A stretch of DNA of 64,000 bases from Paenibacillus sp. L3-i20. Lineage in GTDB: Bacteria; Bacillota; Bacilli; Paenibacillales; Paenibacillaceae. The notes beneath the pieces are model-generated. The model ran no database searches and had not been told where the DNA came from. It saw only the letters and a list, made by a program, of their open reading frames with translations. Location of the stretch: NCBI RefSeq assembly GCF_022180385.2, contig NZ_BQME02000002.1:868001-932000 (forward strand), read 5' to 3'. The translations under genes were made by a program, and so were the position numbers. Positions 36,234 through 45,099 of the stretch are shown here, piece after piece (the stretch's first letter is position 1; each line of letters begins with the position of its first letter).

Positions 36234-36680
36234 ATGAACAACCCACGTGAACTACTACAAATACTTGCGAGGCAGTTTGGTTTGTTAAATAAAAGCTGTT
36301 GCCAGATCAGTGGTCTAGATATATCGCTTATTCAAAGTCATATTCTATATGAAATTAGTCGTCAGAACACACCTTCCATGCAAAAGGTAGCAGAAACACT
36401 TGGTGTGGATATAACGACCTTTAGCAGGCAAATTCAATCGTTAATCAAGATGAAGTTAGTGAAGAAATCGGCATCATCCGAAGATGGCAGAGTATATCTG
36501 CTATCCCTAACAACGGAAGGGAAGTTTGTGGCTGGCTCCATTGAACAAATGATGAACGATTACTTAGACCAAGTCTTTTCATTCATGAATGAATTTGAAA
36601 AGGATACGGTTATCCGTTCACTACAGTTACTGAACACTAGTATGCAAAAATCCAACATATGCTGCACACCGATGGGGTAA
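36234..36680 (+). CDS. MarR-type regulator with paired cysteines
   Basis: The 148-aa MarR winged-helix protein has its recognition region at PSMQKVAETLGVDITTFSRQIQSL and wing at EDGRVYLLSLT. Vicinal cysteines occur near both ends (KSCCQ at ~21-25 and SNICC at ~141-145), unusual for MarR and well placed to bind trivalent arsenic across the dimer. It diverges from arsR and leads the rightward flavoprotein and transporter genes, so it may sense organoarsenicals. The sensing role is inferred. Confidence 0.75.
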   Translation: MNNPRELLQILARQFGLLNKSCCQISGLDISLIQSHILYEISRQNTPSMQKVAETLGVDITTFSRQIQSLIKMKLVKKSASSEDGRVYLLSLTTEGKFVAGSIEQMMNDYLDQVFSFMNEFEKDTVIRSLQLLNTSMQKSNICCTPMG

Positions 36681-36748
36681 AGATTTTACCTCATCTCTTT
36701 TGTGAAAATACTTGCAAAATGCAAATATAATTCAGAGGTGGTGTTCAT

Positions 36749-37837
36749 TTGGGTGACATTTATGATGCTATCGTCATTGGTGCTGGGTAAGCAGGACTTG
36801 CAGCTGCGTATCATTTAAAGAAGAGTAAGCTTCATTATGTACTTTTAGAAGCAAATTCTGAACCAACAGGATCATGGCCACAATATTACGACAGTCTCAG
36901 GTTATTCTCACCAGCGAGCTATTCTTCGTTGCCGGGGATGCCACTCCCATTAAATAGCGACGAGTACCCTACTAGGGATGAAGTCATTTCTTATTTAAAA
37001 AGGTATGCTTCGTCCAATAACTTCCCTATACATGTTAACGTTCGAGTAGATAGCGTTGAGAAATCCGATTGTTTTTATGTACATACCTCTGATGGTGAGG
37101 TATACAGAAGCCATAACATTATATGTGCTACAGGTTCGTTTAATAAGCCTTTTATTCCGAAGATAGATGGCAATTCGAATTTTAACGGTACAATCATTCA
37201 TTCATCTCATTACCGAAATTCAGCTTCTTTCCATAACCAACGAGTTATCGTAGTAGGCAGAGGTAATTCAGCCATGCAAATTGGAGTTGAGATCAGTGAA
37301 GTTGCTTCTTCCACAACACTGGCTACGTTACAACCTGTTCAAATCATTCCACAACGATTCCTTGGGAGAGATATTCATTTTTGGCTTACGATCATAGGGT
37401 ATGATTCTTTTCCGTTTTGGCGCTTAGGTTTGACTGTTGGTAGTCCCCGTGGAGCTATTGATATGGGCAGTTTCAAGAACAAATTAATGAGTGGTCAACT
37501 TAAACAAAAACGAATGTTTACAAAAATATATGACGACGGAGTTATATGGTCAGATGGTATGAAGGAAAAGATAGATAGCATCATCTTTGCCACAGGCTTC
37601 CAACCAATATTCCCGTTTCTTTTTAAAGTGGAAGGAGCTTTAGATGATCGTGGTTATGCCATTCAGAGGGGAGGGGCGAGCAACACGGTATCAGGTTTAT
37701 TTTATCTAGGACTATCTGGTCAACGCACATTTTCATCAGCAACGATCCGTGGCGTTGGTTCGGACGCAAAATATATAGTGAAGCAGCTCAAACAAAACAA
37801 GAAGTCGTTTATAACGTTAGCGGAAAAACGCATTTAA
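36749..37837 (+). pseudogene. ArsO-like flavin monooxygenase with internal TAA
   Basis: Reading through one stop gives a complete ~362-aa FAD/NADPH monooxygenase. The FAD motif is VIGAG-stop-AGLAAAYHL (GAGQAG expected), followed by a second Rossmann motif VVGRGNSAMQIGVE and the FATGFQP signature. The TAA at 36788-36790 replaces what is usually glutamine (CAA), a single C-to-T change. TTG start after CAGAGGTGG. A downstream ATG at 36929 lacks the FAD motif. Family members near ars genes are called ArsO; their reaction is uncertain. Confidence 0.75.
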
Positions 37838-37865
37838 AAAATCTTTTAAAACGAGGAGAATGAAT

Positions 37866-39176
37866 ATGAATAATCAATTACCTGTTGCAATTATCGGTGG
37901 CGGACCTGTAGCTCTGTCTGCTGCGGCACAATTAACAAAAAGAGAAATTTCGTTTGTTTTGCTGGAACAAGGAACATCGGTTGGAGCGTCTGTTCTAGAA
38001 TGGGGTCATATCCAAATGTTCTCTCCTTGGGAATATAATATTGATTCAGCTGCATCTGAACTACTTGCAGCATCTGGATGGATAGCACCACCTAAAGAAG
38101 ATTTGCCAACGGGCAAACAATTATTTGATTACTATTTGTATCCACTTTCTGAACTAGATCAATTAAAACCTTTCATTAAGACTGAAGCAAAGGTGGTAGC
38201 TATTCATCGTCAAGGCTTCGATAAAATGAAAAGTGCTGGAAGGGATAAGGTACCTTTTGAAGTTGTTTATGAAAAAAATAACAATATCTATCGTTTTGAA
38301 GCTTCAGCTGTAATCGATGCTACAGGTACATGGAATACGCTAAACCCAATTGGAGCTAGTGGTGATTATGCTAATCAAGAGGTAAATTTAAGCTCTCATA
38401 TTCATTATGGTATTCCAGATCTTACAGTAGCTCATGCAAACCGATACACAGATAAAACAGTAGCTGTCGTTGGTAGCGGACATTCAGCAATTCATGCCAT
38501 TCTAATGTTACATGAGTTGAAACTCCAGCATCCTGGAACGACGATTCATTGGATTTTAAGAAAACAAGCCATTGAGGATGTTTTTGGAGGTGGTGAGCTT
38601 GATGGGTTACCTGCAAGAGGAGCACTAGGTTCACGTGTAGCAAAATTAGTGAAGGAAGGGGTTGTAAAGGTTCACACACCATTCAGCATTCAAGCTCTTG
38701 AACGAGCAGGTGAGAAGATAAACATCATTGGTACGGGCACCATGATTAAACAGGTGGATGAGATTATTGCAGCAACTGGAGCAAGACCGAATTTCACATT
38801 TATTAGAGAGCTGCGATATGAATCAGATTCTTCCATTGAGTGCGTGCCCAAATTAGCAGATCTTATTGATCCTAACATTCATAGTTGTGGTACAGTCAGA
38901 CCACACGGTGAAGCTGAACTTAGACAGCCGGAGCATCATTTCTATATCGTAGGAGCAAAGAGTTACGGACGTGCACCTACCTTTTTACTTGCTACGGGTT
39001 ATGAACAAGTGAGAAGTGTTGTGTCTGCTTTGGCTGGCGACTGGGATTCAGCTCGAGAAGTGAAACTTCATCTTCCTGAAACAGGTGTGTGTAGCGTATC
39101 ACGACCAAAGACGGCGATAAAATTATCTCAGCCTTCGTGTTGTGGATCGGAACCGTTGAATGCAAATTCATGTTAG
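37866..39176 (+). CDS. Flavoprotein, NAD(P)-binding, ars-island associated
   Basis: The 436-aa protein has an N-terminal FAD motif (AIIGGGPVALSAAAQL), a second dinucleotide motif VVGSGHSAIHAILM near 200 and an IDATGTW segment. Its C-terminus ends with a cysteine-rich tail (QPSCCGSEPLNANSC) suited to metalloid binding. It is related to flavin monooxygenases and thioredoxin-reductase-like proteins seen beside ars genes. ATG 37866 is seven bases from GAGGAGA. It lies 28 bp after the broken monooxygenase and overlaps the start of the MFS gene. Confidence 0.7.
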   Translation: MNNQLPVAIIGGGPVALSAAAQLTKREISFVLLEQGTSVGASVLEWGHIQMFSPWEYNIDSAASELLAASGWIAPPKEDLPTGKQLFDYYLYPLSELDQLKPFIKTEAKVVAIHRQGFDKMKSAGRDKVPFEVVYEKNNNIYRFEASAVIDATGTWNTLNPIGASGDYANQEVNLSSHIHYGIPDLTVAHANRYTDKTVAVVGSGHSAIHAILMLHELKLQHPGTTIHWILRKQAIEDVFGGGELDGLPARGALGSRVAKLVKEGVVKVHTPFSIQALERAGEKINIIGTGTMIKQVDEIIAATGARPNFTFIRELRYESDSSIECVPKLADLIDPNIHSCGTVRPHGEAELRQPEHHFYIVGAKSYGRAPTFLLATGYEQVRSVVSALAGDWDSAREVKLHLPETGVCSVSRPKTAIKLSQPSCCGSEPLNANSC

Positions 39177-40388
39177 TAAGAGAAGCGAAGAGTCTAAAGT
39201 AAAACTCATAGCTGCAATAACGGCTGTTTGTTTGCTTGGGGATACAATGCTTTATGTTGTACTTCCCATTTTTGGGGAGCAATTTGGTATCCATTCATTA
39301 TGGCAAGTAGGGGTACTACTTTCGATTAATCGGTTCGTTCGAATCCCAATTCATCCGTTTATTGGTTGGTTCTACTCAAAGTATGAGATAAAAACAGGTA
39401 TCATCATTGCTATTATTCTCACAGTTGTGTCGACTTCGTTCTATGGGTTATTTGATGGATTTTGGATACTTTTTCTCGCTAGGTGTATTTGGGGTATTGC
39501 TTGGGCTTTTCTTAAGCAAGGAGGGCAATTGCAAGTTGTTTCAACCATTGAAGACAATGGTGAGAAGGGTGGGCGGTTATCAGGTATTTATAATAGTATA
39601 TCTGGGATAGGCGCGTTGGTATGTTAGTTGGGGGATGGGTGTCCACTTTCTATGGATCAGATACAATTCTTATCGTATTTGCTGTACTTGCATTTCTAAC
39701 TTTATTCATTGTAAGAAGGTTAAAGGGATCATCCAAAATTACAATTGAAACAGTTAAACGACGAACTGCTTTCAATGCTGAATTGATTTCACTTATAGTG
39801 ATGGGATTCGTCCTCACATTAATTTTTCAAGGATTCCTTAAATCTACCATGAGTTATTGGGTAGGTAATCAAAACTTTACGTCGATACCTTTCTTACAAG
39901 TGCTTGGTGCCGCCACAATTACTGGTTTATTAATAACGGTAAAGTTAAGTTTAGATCCGATTGTTGCACCATGGATAGGTAAACTAAACGATCGAAGTAC
40001 CACTGGGAACAGATTTGTAGTTTTACTAACTATTGTGGCTAGTACCTTGTTAATCTTGTTTCCATTGAAGATGAATATTGTGATATGGCTTAGTTTAACA
40101 ATCCTATTACTGTTGTTATCTACTACACTTATGAATCTAAATGATGCCAAGATCTTTCTGTACGCAACTGGTCAACATCGACATAGTGTGATTTCAACTT
40201 ATTCCATGACAAGCGATTTAGGTGCTGCTGTAGGCCCGTTACTTGGATTTTCATTCATTTCTTTTTTTGGAGATCTAGGAACTGCATGGATGACTGCGTT
40301 ATTACTTATTACGTGTTCTCTTAGTGGAACAGTAATAAAGAGAGCTTTTGATCGAAAGAGAGTAGTGAAAATAAATACAATGCTTTAA
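39160..40388 (+). pseudogene. MFS transporter, frameshifted
   Basis: Two overlapping frames (39160-39627 and 39621-40388) join to a single ~409-aa, 12-helix MFS permease. The N-terminal half ends SGIGALV and the C-terminal half resumes MLVGGWVSTFYG, so a one-base loss near 39615-39622 splits it. The start overlaps the flavoprotein stop by 17 bp, showing one operon. Position suggests efflux of an arsenical product. Either a real frameshift or a sequencing error would explain it. Confidence 0.75.
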
Positions 40389-40417
40389 ATCTTCAATTAA
40401 TAATAAAAATTAATCCC

Positions 40418-40455
40418 AAGAAGAGGTTGATCTGAATAGTTGAAGATCAACCTTC
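40418..40455 (+). terminator. Terminator after MFS gene
   Basis: GGTTGATCT and AGATCAACC form the stem. A related hairpin with the same core ends the recombinase gene at 44331. Confidence 0.5.
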
Positions 40456-40466
40456 AAACTCAAAAG

Positions 40467-40543
40467 TTATGAATGTATGTTTGTGTCGCGAATAGTAATG
40501 AAGGTATGTTCTTGTCGGTAATGAATGTATGTTTGTGTCGCTA
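40467..40543. repeat. Second type of IS-end multiple repeat
   Basis: Three spaced copies of a unit like ATGAATGTATGTTTGTGTCG or AAGGTATGTTCTTGTCGG end in CGCTACA at 40543. The array resembles the multiple end repeats of another IS21-like element, abutting copy B of the first type. Confidence 0.5.
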
Positions 40544-40558
40544 CACAACTAAGTAAGA

Positions 40559-40700
40559 TGTCGGATGACAAGAATATAAGCCTATTAATTACCGTGTAAA
40601 TCGCGGTTTTTTTATTTTATCGGTACACATTCTTGGCAATGTGCAATGTCAAGAATATGTACCGATTGCCGATAAAGTCCAAGAATGTGTACTCATTGCC
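40559..40700. repeat. Dispersed IS21-like end repeat (copy B)
   Basis: It has the same order as copy A at 28863: TGTCGGATGACAAGAATAT tip, a hairpin with T7 tract, then CAAGAATATGTACCGATTGCC-type units. It forms the left border of a segment whose right border is the inverted tip at 44443-44458. Confidence 0.6.
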
Positions 40701-41063
40701 GATCAGCTATTCATCAGCTTTTGAAACTTTATCCAGTAATCTTACATAATCTTCAAAAATAAAAAAAGCGTCGCTCATAATTTCGGATCTGATATTAGAT
40801 AAGAAAGGATTCAAGCATTTTTTAGAGAAATATAGTAAAACAAAGGGGAGCGCATAATCCTTCCATTTTATTAAGACGAATTTTATAAAATAAGAAAATA
40901 CCTGCATCATTTACGTAAGCTATTTTCACTATATGTTTACTACCCCTAAAATCCACTTTTGATAAAATCGCTTTTTAATCTTTCTGGTGAGACACCGGAA
41001 TTGCCAAACCTTCGATGATGTTCATTCAGTAAAGGGCTCCCACTTATGGTTTACCCGATGTGA
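40701..41063. other. Intergenic stretch with no supported gene
   Basis: A 67-codon leftward frame (40707-40910) lacks a ribosome binding site. The segment around 41000 has ACACCGGAATTG, resembling the hairpin region at 43347. Nothing else is seen. Confidence 0.35.
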
Positions 41064-42287
41064 ACAACTTCTTCCTGGAGTGTTCATTGTAGGGTACAGA
41101 ACGGTGGCACACTCAACTTTAAGGGGACAAAGCTTACACCAATTTCAATTGTCGGGGCTACTGGTACAGACATTAGTGATTCGTGGAACGAGTTGGTGGA
41201 AGAGTCTGGATCTGTAGTATTTGATTCATTTGTGAACGTCAACTTGGATACAATAGCCACAACGATCAACTATGTGGAACCGACGGATTTCCGGCTAACA
41301 GCTACTTCTCTTAGTGCAACGACTATTATTCCTTCAGATCGTGATGATGCTATGAAGCAGTGGTATATGGAAGTAAGTCCTTATAAAATGAAAGTGGCTA
41401 CGAAGGTCGAATATACTGGCGTATGGTACCGGCCTATACTATTTACTAACAAGAAGGATATGTATCATGGGATGGATGTTGAGTTATTCACCAGCTGGGA
41501 AATTGAATCGAATAGAATCTCAGATACCAGATACAACATAGGAACAATTAATTATTGGGAGTGGGTGAATGCTGGTTTTACTTACGACACCCAGCGAGCA
41601 AAAACACTAGCGGACAATAATCAGACGAGCAATCAGATCAATATTCAACGATTGATAGACTATCGGAAAACAGGTAAAGTTTACTTAAAGAAATATGGTC
41701 GTTTAAGCTTAGGTCAATTGGCTAACCCGTTCGATAATGTAACGGCTGCCAAATTTTATAGCCATGTTCGTACAATGAGTGCTTCCTTCTGGAAATCGCA
41801 TAACACGTCAATTGTATATTGGGACGATTCTGCACGACGCTACGGCTATTACGGTTCCGAGGATCCAGTAAAGCAGACATTTATTGATGGAGTTATTATT
41901 AGGGTTGAGTTCACCTCTGATTTGCCGTTCAGTATTCCGACATTTGGCAATAACGTTCCGCCAGTTGGGCTTATTGGTGTATTCCTTAACTCGGGACCAT
42001 TTAAGTATCCGACTGTTTATCCAGCACCTGCACCATCAAGTTCAACAATTGATTATGGCAATGGAGCGACGGCAGAGATAATAAGAGCCTACATGGAATT
42101 TTTATTGAATGAAGGTACGAATCCCGTGTTCACTTGGTGGATTCCTGGATCAGCAGATGACGAAGCTCGTGCATTTCTCCAGAGCAAAGGGCTGACTATT
42201 GATTCGCCTCGCGAAGATTGGAAACTACAATTCGTTGATCCAGCAGCAAAGACGATTGAGGCTATTAAGAAGAAGTATTTGGAATAG
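41064..42287 (+). CDS. Unrecognised protein, probably 5'-truncated
   Basis: An open frame runs from just after TGA 41061 to TAA 42287. Protein-like sequence (NGGTLNFKGTKLTPISIVGATG, SWNELVEE) extends upstream of the only start candidate, TTG 41193, so the original start is probably lost. The remaining ~405 residues are rich in aromatic residues and beta-prone segments (FTWWIPGSADDEARAFLQSKG near the end), with no motif I can name and no signal peptide. It lies inside an IS-end-bounded segment, followed by a hairpin and a lipoprotein gene. It could be a surface, phage-like or toxin component. Confidence 0.5.
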   Translation, partial: TTSSWSVHCRVQNGGTLNFKGTKLTPISIVGATGTDISDSWNELVEESGSVVFDSFVNVNLDTIATTINYVEPTDFRLTATSLSATTIIPSDRDDAMKQWYMEVSPYKMKVATKVEYTGVWYRPILFTNKKDMYHGMDVELFTSWEIESNRISDTRYNIGTINYWEWVNAGFTYDTQRAKTLADNNQTSNQINIQRLIDYRKTGKVYLKKYGRLSLGQLANPFDNVTAAKFYSHVRTMSASFWKSHNTSIVYWDDSARRYGYYGSEDPVKQTFIDGVIIRVEFTSDLPFSIPTFGNNVPPVGLIGVFLNSGPFKYPTVYPAPAPSSSTIDYGNGATAEIIRAYMEFLLNEGTNPVFTWWIPGSADDEARAFLQSKGLTIDSPREDWKLQFVDPAAKTIEAIKKKYLE

Positions 42288-42304
42288 TTCATAGAATGAA
42301 TTTG

Positions 42305-42342
42305 GCAGCAAAAGAATGGTTGTAAACCGTTCTTTTGCTGCA
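42305..42342. terminator. Hairpin after the unrecognised gene
   Basis: GCAGCAAAAGAATGGTT pairs with AACCGTTCTTTTGCTGC (one mismatch). It lies between the 41-kb gene and the lipoprotein gene. Confidence 0.5.
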
Positions 42343-42359
42343 TATGTGGGGGATTCGGA

Positions 42360-43307
42360 GTGGGTGTACGAGGCATTTGTATGATTTTTCTTATGGCGAG
42401 TTTCTCTTTGATGGTTGGTTGTAATTCTAATAATGGATCGGTTACAACAAAACATGGTGAGCATCTTACGCGACTTAGCGATGATGCGAGATTTGTCAGA
42501 TGGTCACCAGATGGAACGAAGCTGGCAGTCATAACAGAATCTTCATTTCTGGCAGTATACGAAGAAAAAGATGGCGGTCTTCGTTTTTCACGATATGTCG
42601 ATGAAGAAACGGGGCTAATCTCTTCACGTTCGCTTGCTTGGGGGGCGGACGGAAGTAAGCTTTATTATTTCGACTATCCGAAAGATAAGAAAACGGACGA
42701 AATTATTGATTTCGAACGCGGAAAAGTTCTATCGTCTGCCGATCTTAAGAGCAAAACGAGAGTCAATATCGATTCGAGTTTTTTTCAGTTCATCGATCAT
42801 GTAGATGCATCGCCTGACGGCAAGAGCCTCTATATTAATGGAAAAGAAAATTATAATGAAGCAAACTCGAGCATGTTCATCTATCAGCTTGATACAGCTA
42901 ATTATACGAATGTTTCTGAGCAGTTTGGTTTTAGCATTCAAGGAGACAGTCGACTGTCTCGGGACGGTCAGCTGCTTTTTGTTAATGCAAAGATTGATGG
43001 GGAAGTACAAGGTGTAATCATCGAATTAGCATCGGGAAGGCATTGGGTTATTAGTGATGAACATTTAGCTGAACCTTCATTCTCACCTGATGGCCGCTGG
43101 CTGGCATACATCGAACTTGACCATACTATTATGGTAATTCCTACGGATAAGAAAGGCGACCCAACAGCGATTGTACACTCCGACATCGCAGCTGCAAAGT
43201 TAGATTGGTCCCCTAAGGGAGATCGAATTGCATTTACTACCGCTAATTCGAACCAATGGTTCACAAGTTATTTGTATATAATGGATGTTCCTGAACGATT
43301 TCGATAA
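42360..43307 (+). CDS. Beta-propeller lipoprotein (TolB/WD40-like)
   Basis: The 315-aa protein has a lipobox LMVGC at the end of a short signal peptide, so it is anchored outside the membrane. At least four TolB-type blades are visible by their SPDG hallmarks (RWSPDGTKLAVI, DASPDGKSLYI, SFSPDGRWLAYI, DWSPKGDRIAF). Such propellers bind partner proteins or ligands. GTG start with GGGGGA upstream. Function unknown. Confidence 0.7.
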   Translation: MGVRGICMIFLMASFSLMVGCNSNNGSVTTKHGEHLTRLSDDARFVRWSPDGTKLAVITESSFLAVYEEKDGGLRFSRYVDEETGLISSRSLAWGADGSKLYYFDYPKDKKTDEIIDFERGKVLSSADLKSKTRVNIDSSFFQFIDHVDASPDGKSLYINGKENYNEANSSMFIYQLDTANYTNVSEQFGFSIQGDSRLSRDGQLLFVNAKIDGEVQGVIIELASGRHWVISDEHLAEPSFSPDGRWLAYIELDHTIMVIPTDKKGDPTAIVHSDIAAAKLDWSPKGDRIAFTTANSNQWFTSYLYIMDVPERFR

Positions 43308-43348
43308 TTTTTAAAACTACCCCTATACCATCAAATTTAACAATTCCG

Positions 43349-43371
43349 GTGAGACTCCGGAATTGTTATAG
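43349..43371. terminator. Hairpin after lipoprotein gene
   Basis: CAATTCCGG and CCGGAATTG flank TGAGACT. It follows the propeller gene; only a weak T tract follows. Confidence 0.45.
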
Positions 43372-43395
43372 ACGGATAGCTTTTTACAATAGAGG

Positions 43396-44340
43396 TTGTT
43401 CGTTCAAGATTCTATAAAGTTTGCAACAGCACGGAATGAACTTGTCACTTTAGTACCTTTTGTAAAATTTATTGGGTTGAAATATCCAAAGTGGACTGAT
43501 TTTACTGGATTATGCAGGAATGACATGGAAGAGTATCTAGAAAATCTTAAAAGTACACCAATGCGTGGTAACAAGGGTACAAATTACAATGCAACCGAAC
43601 CTACAGATTATTATCTTTGGCGTATGATAGGAGGGGTTGAAAACTTTTTGTATTTCCTACAGAGATACGAATGGCCGGAAGCTCCAGAGATACCAATACG
43701 TAAACTAATTTATCAAGAGGATCGCCCAAAGCTTGAACCAAAGAAAGACGACGACTATGAATTTGTATCAGACTACGTATGGAATCAAATTGTATCTAAA
43801 AAAGATATGATAGAGCCACAGTATTTGCCAATTCTATTAGTATTGGAGGCTACTGGATTTAAACTTGATGAAATTTTAAAATTGAAACAAGACTGTATAT
43901 TTGATATTAATGGTTATCATTGGCTGAGGTCAGAACGTACTAATTCACGATATCAGAATCCAATGGTTCCTATCGAAAAGGATTTAGCAGAATTGCTTAA
44001 AGAGAATATTTCAAAGGTTCAAGAATTGTTTCCAGGCAGCTTAAACCCGAATAAACTTCTTTTTTTAAGATACTCTGGTACTAAAGGTGTAGGAATTCCC
44101 TTTTTACAATTATCTATATTAAGGTATTTAGATCGGTTTTCAGAAAGAGCAAATATCAGAACAGAAACTGGTGATATATTTCATTTTACTGCCAATGGAT
44201 TTAAGCATAGATATGGTATGAAACTTATGAACACTGGATTAAATCTTGGACAGGTCCATAAACTCATTGCAAATGTAACATCCGAAATGTCCTTGATCTA
44301 TGCAAGGAAAACTCAAAAGCAACTCATAACAAAAGGTTAA
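43396..44340 (+). CDS. Tyrosine recombinase, N-terminally truncated, altered catalytic residues
   Basis: The 314-residue frame contains most of a core-binding domain (LVPFVKFIGLKYPKWTDFT...) and the catalytic domain of a phage/Tn554-type recombinase. The usual first arginine is lysine (TGFKLDEIL), the second arginine position reads FKHRYG, and a candidate tyrosine is in LIYARKT. An in-frame TAG at 43390 and a TTG with no spacing to AGAGG suggest the 5' part is lost. It is likely inactive, or related to the mobility of the surrounding segment. Confidence 0.6.
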   Translation: MFVQDSIKFATARNELVTLVPFVKFIGLKYPKWTDFTGLCRNDMEEYLENLKSTPMRGNKGTNYNATEPTDYYLWRMIGGVENFLYFLQRYEWPEAPEIPIRKLIYQEDRPKLEPKKDDDYEFVSDYVWNQIVSKKDMIEPQYLPILLVLEATGFKLDEILKLKQDCIFDINGYHWLRSERTNSRYQNPMVPIEKDLAELLKENISKVQELFPGSLNPNKLLFLRYSGTKGVGIPFLQLSILRYLDRFSERANIRTETGDIFHFTANGFKHRYGMKLMNTGLNLGQVHKLIANVTSEMSLIYARKTQKQLITKG

Positions 44341-44366
44341 TCTTCAACAATGAAGATTAACCTTTT
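44331..44366 (+). terminator. Terminator overlapping recombinase stop
   Basis: A perfect 16-bp stem (44331-44346 / 44351-44366) includes the TAA stop codon in its left arm. Confidence 0.65.
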
Positions 44367-44409
44367 GTTATATAATAAGAGGAGAGGAACATAAGTTCTG
44401 AAACGGTAA

Positions 44410-44458
44410 TCGGTACATATTCTTGTCATTTATCGGAACACATTCTTGTCATCCGACA
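44410..44458. repeat. IS21-like terminal repeat (right border)
   Basis: Two spaced ATTCTTGTCAT units end in ATCCGACA, the exact inverse of the TGTCGGATGACAAGAA tip at 40559. The two enclose 3.9 kb. Confidence 0.65.
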
Positions 44459-45099
44459 ACTAAATGAAAATTCAGTAGTTACTAGGCATTGAATCGATTT
44501 GAATACATATGTACAAAATACGAGTTTTGTGTAAAAGTGTGATAAACTTTATGTAGCTTCCGCATGTTAGCCGTCCACTGCCAACGACAACTACTGTTTT
44601 ATCCGTATTAACATTGTGCATGAGTTCCTTTAAATTCTGGAATTCCATAATGAATGTGCGAGTCATACCTGCGCGTTCTTAATATTAGTATTCGGTTGTA
44701 TATTCCTAATGAAATTAGTAAATAGCAATCAACATACTGCCTGCCATTTCTTCGTATTTATTGTTTTCTAACATCACTTATTGGTTCTGTGCATCCCTAT
44801 CATTCCAACGATTCACACAATATTGTAAATTTATTTCAAGATTATTTGCGGTTGCAACTTGGCTATCAAATTCCCTCGATTACGCACTTGTTCATCTGTT
44901 AGCTTCATCTCTTAAACTTTTTTATTGCTCGTTTAACGGACATGGAAACTATTGTAAAACAAAAAAAGTCTCTCTAGTTTCAGAGAGACCTAAGTAGTTA
45001 GAGCAACCGATAATTGCAATTTAATTAGATATGTATTGGGAGTTAAATACATTACAATAATACCTCTTGCCCATCTTTATGTCTTAAGTATTTGTGGGC
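44459..45099. other. Intergenic stretch with possible small remnant
   Basis: No gene is supported. A leftward frame at 44472-44666 includes DKTVVVVGSGRLTCGSY, which may be a scrap of a larger protein. Confidence 0.3.

Noticed and set aside
40707..40910. 67-codon leftward open frame with a plausible-looking C-terminus
   Set aside because: No ribosome binding site and no promoter; it may be a gene scrap but cannot be supported.
40987..41217. 76-codon rightward frame before the 41-kb gene
   Set aside because: It overlaps the better-supported frame and shows no domain or ribosome binding site.
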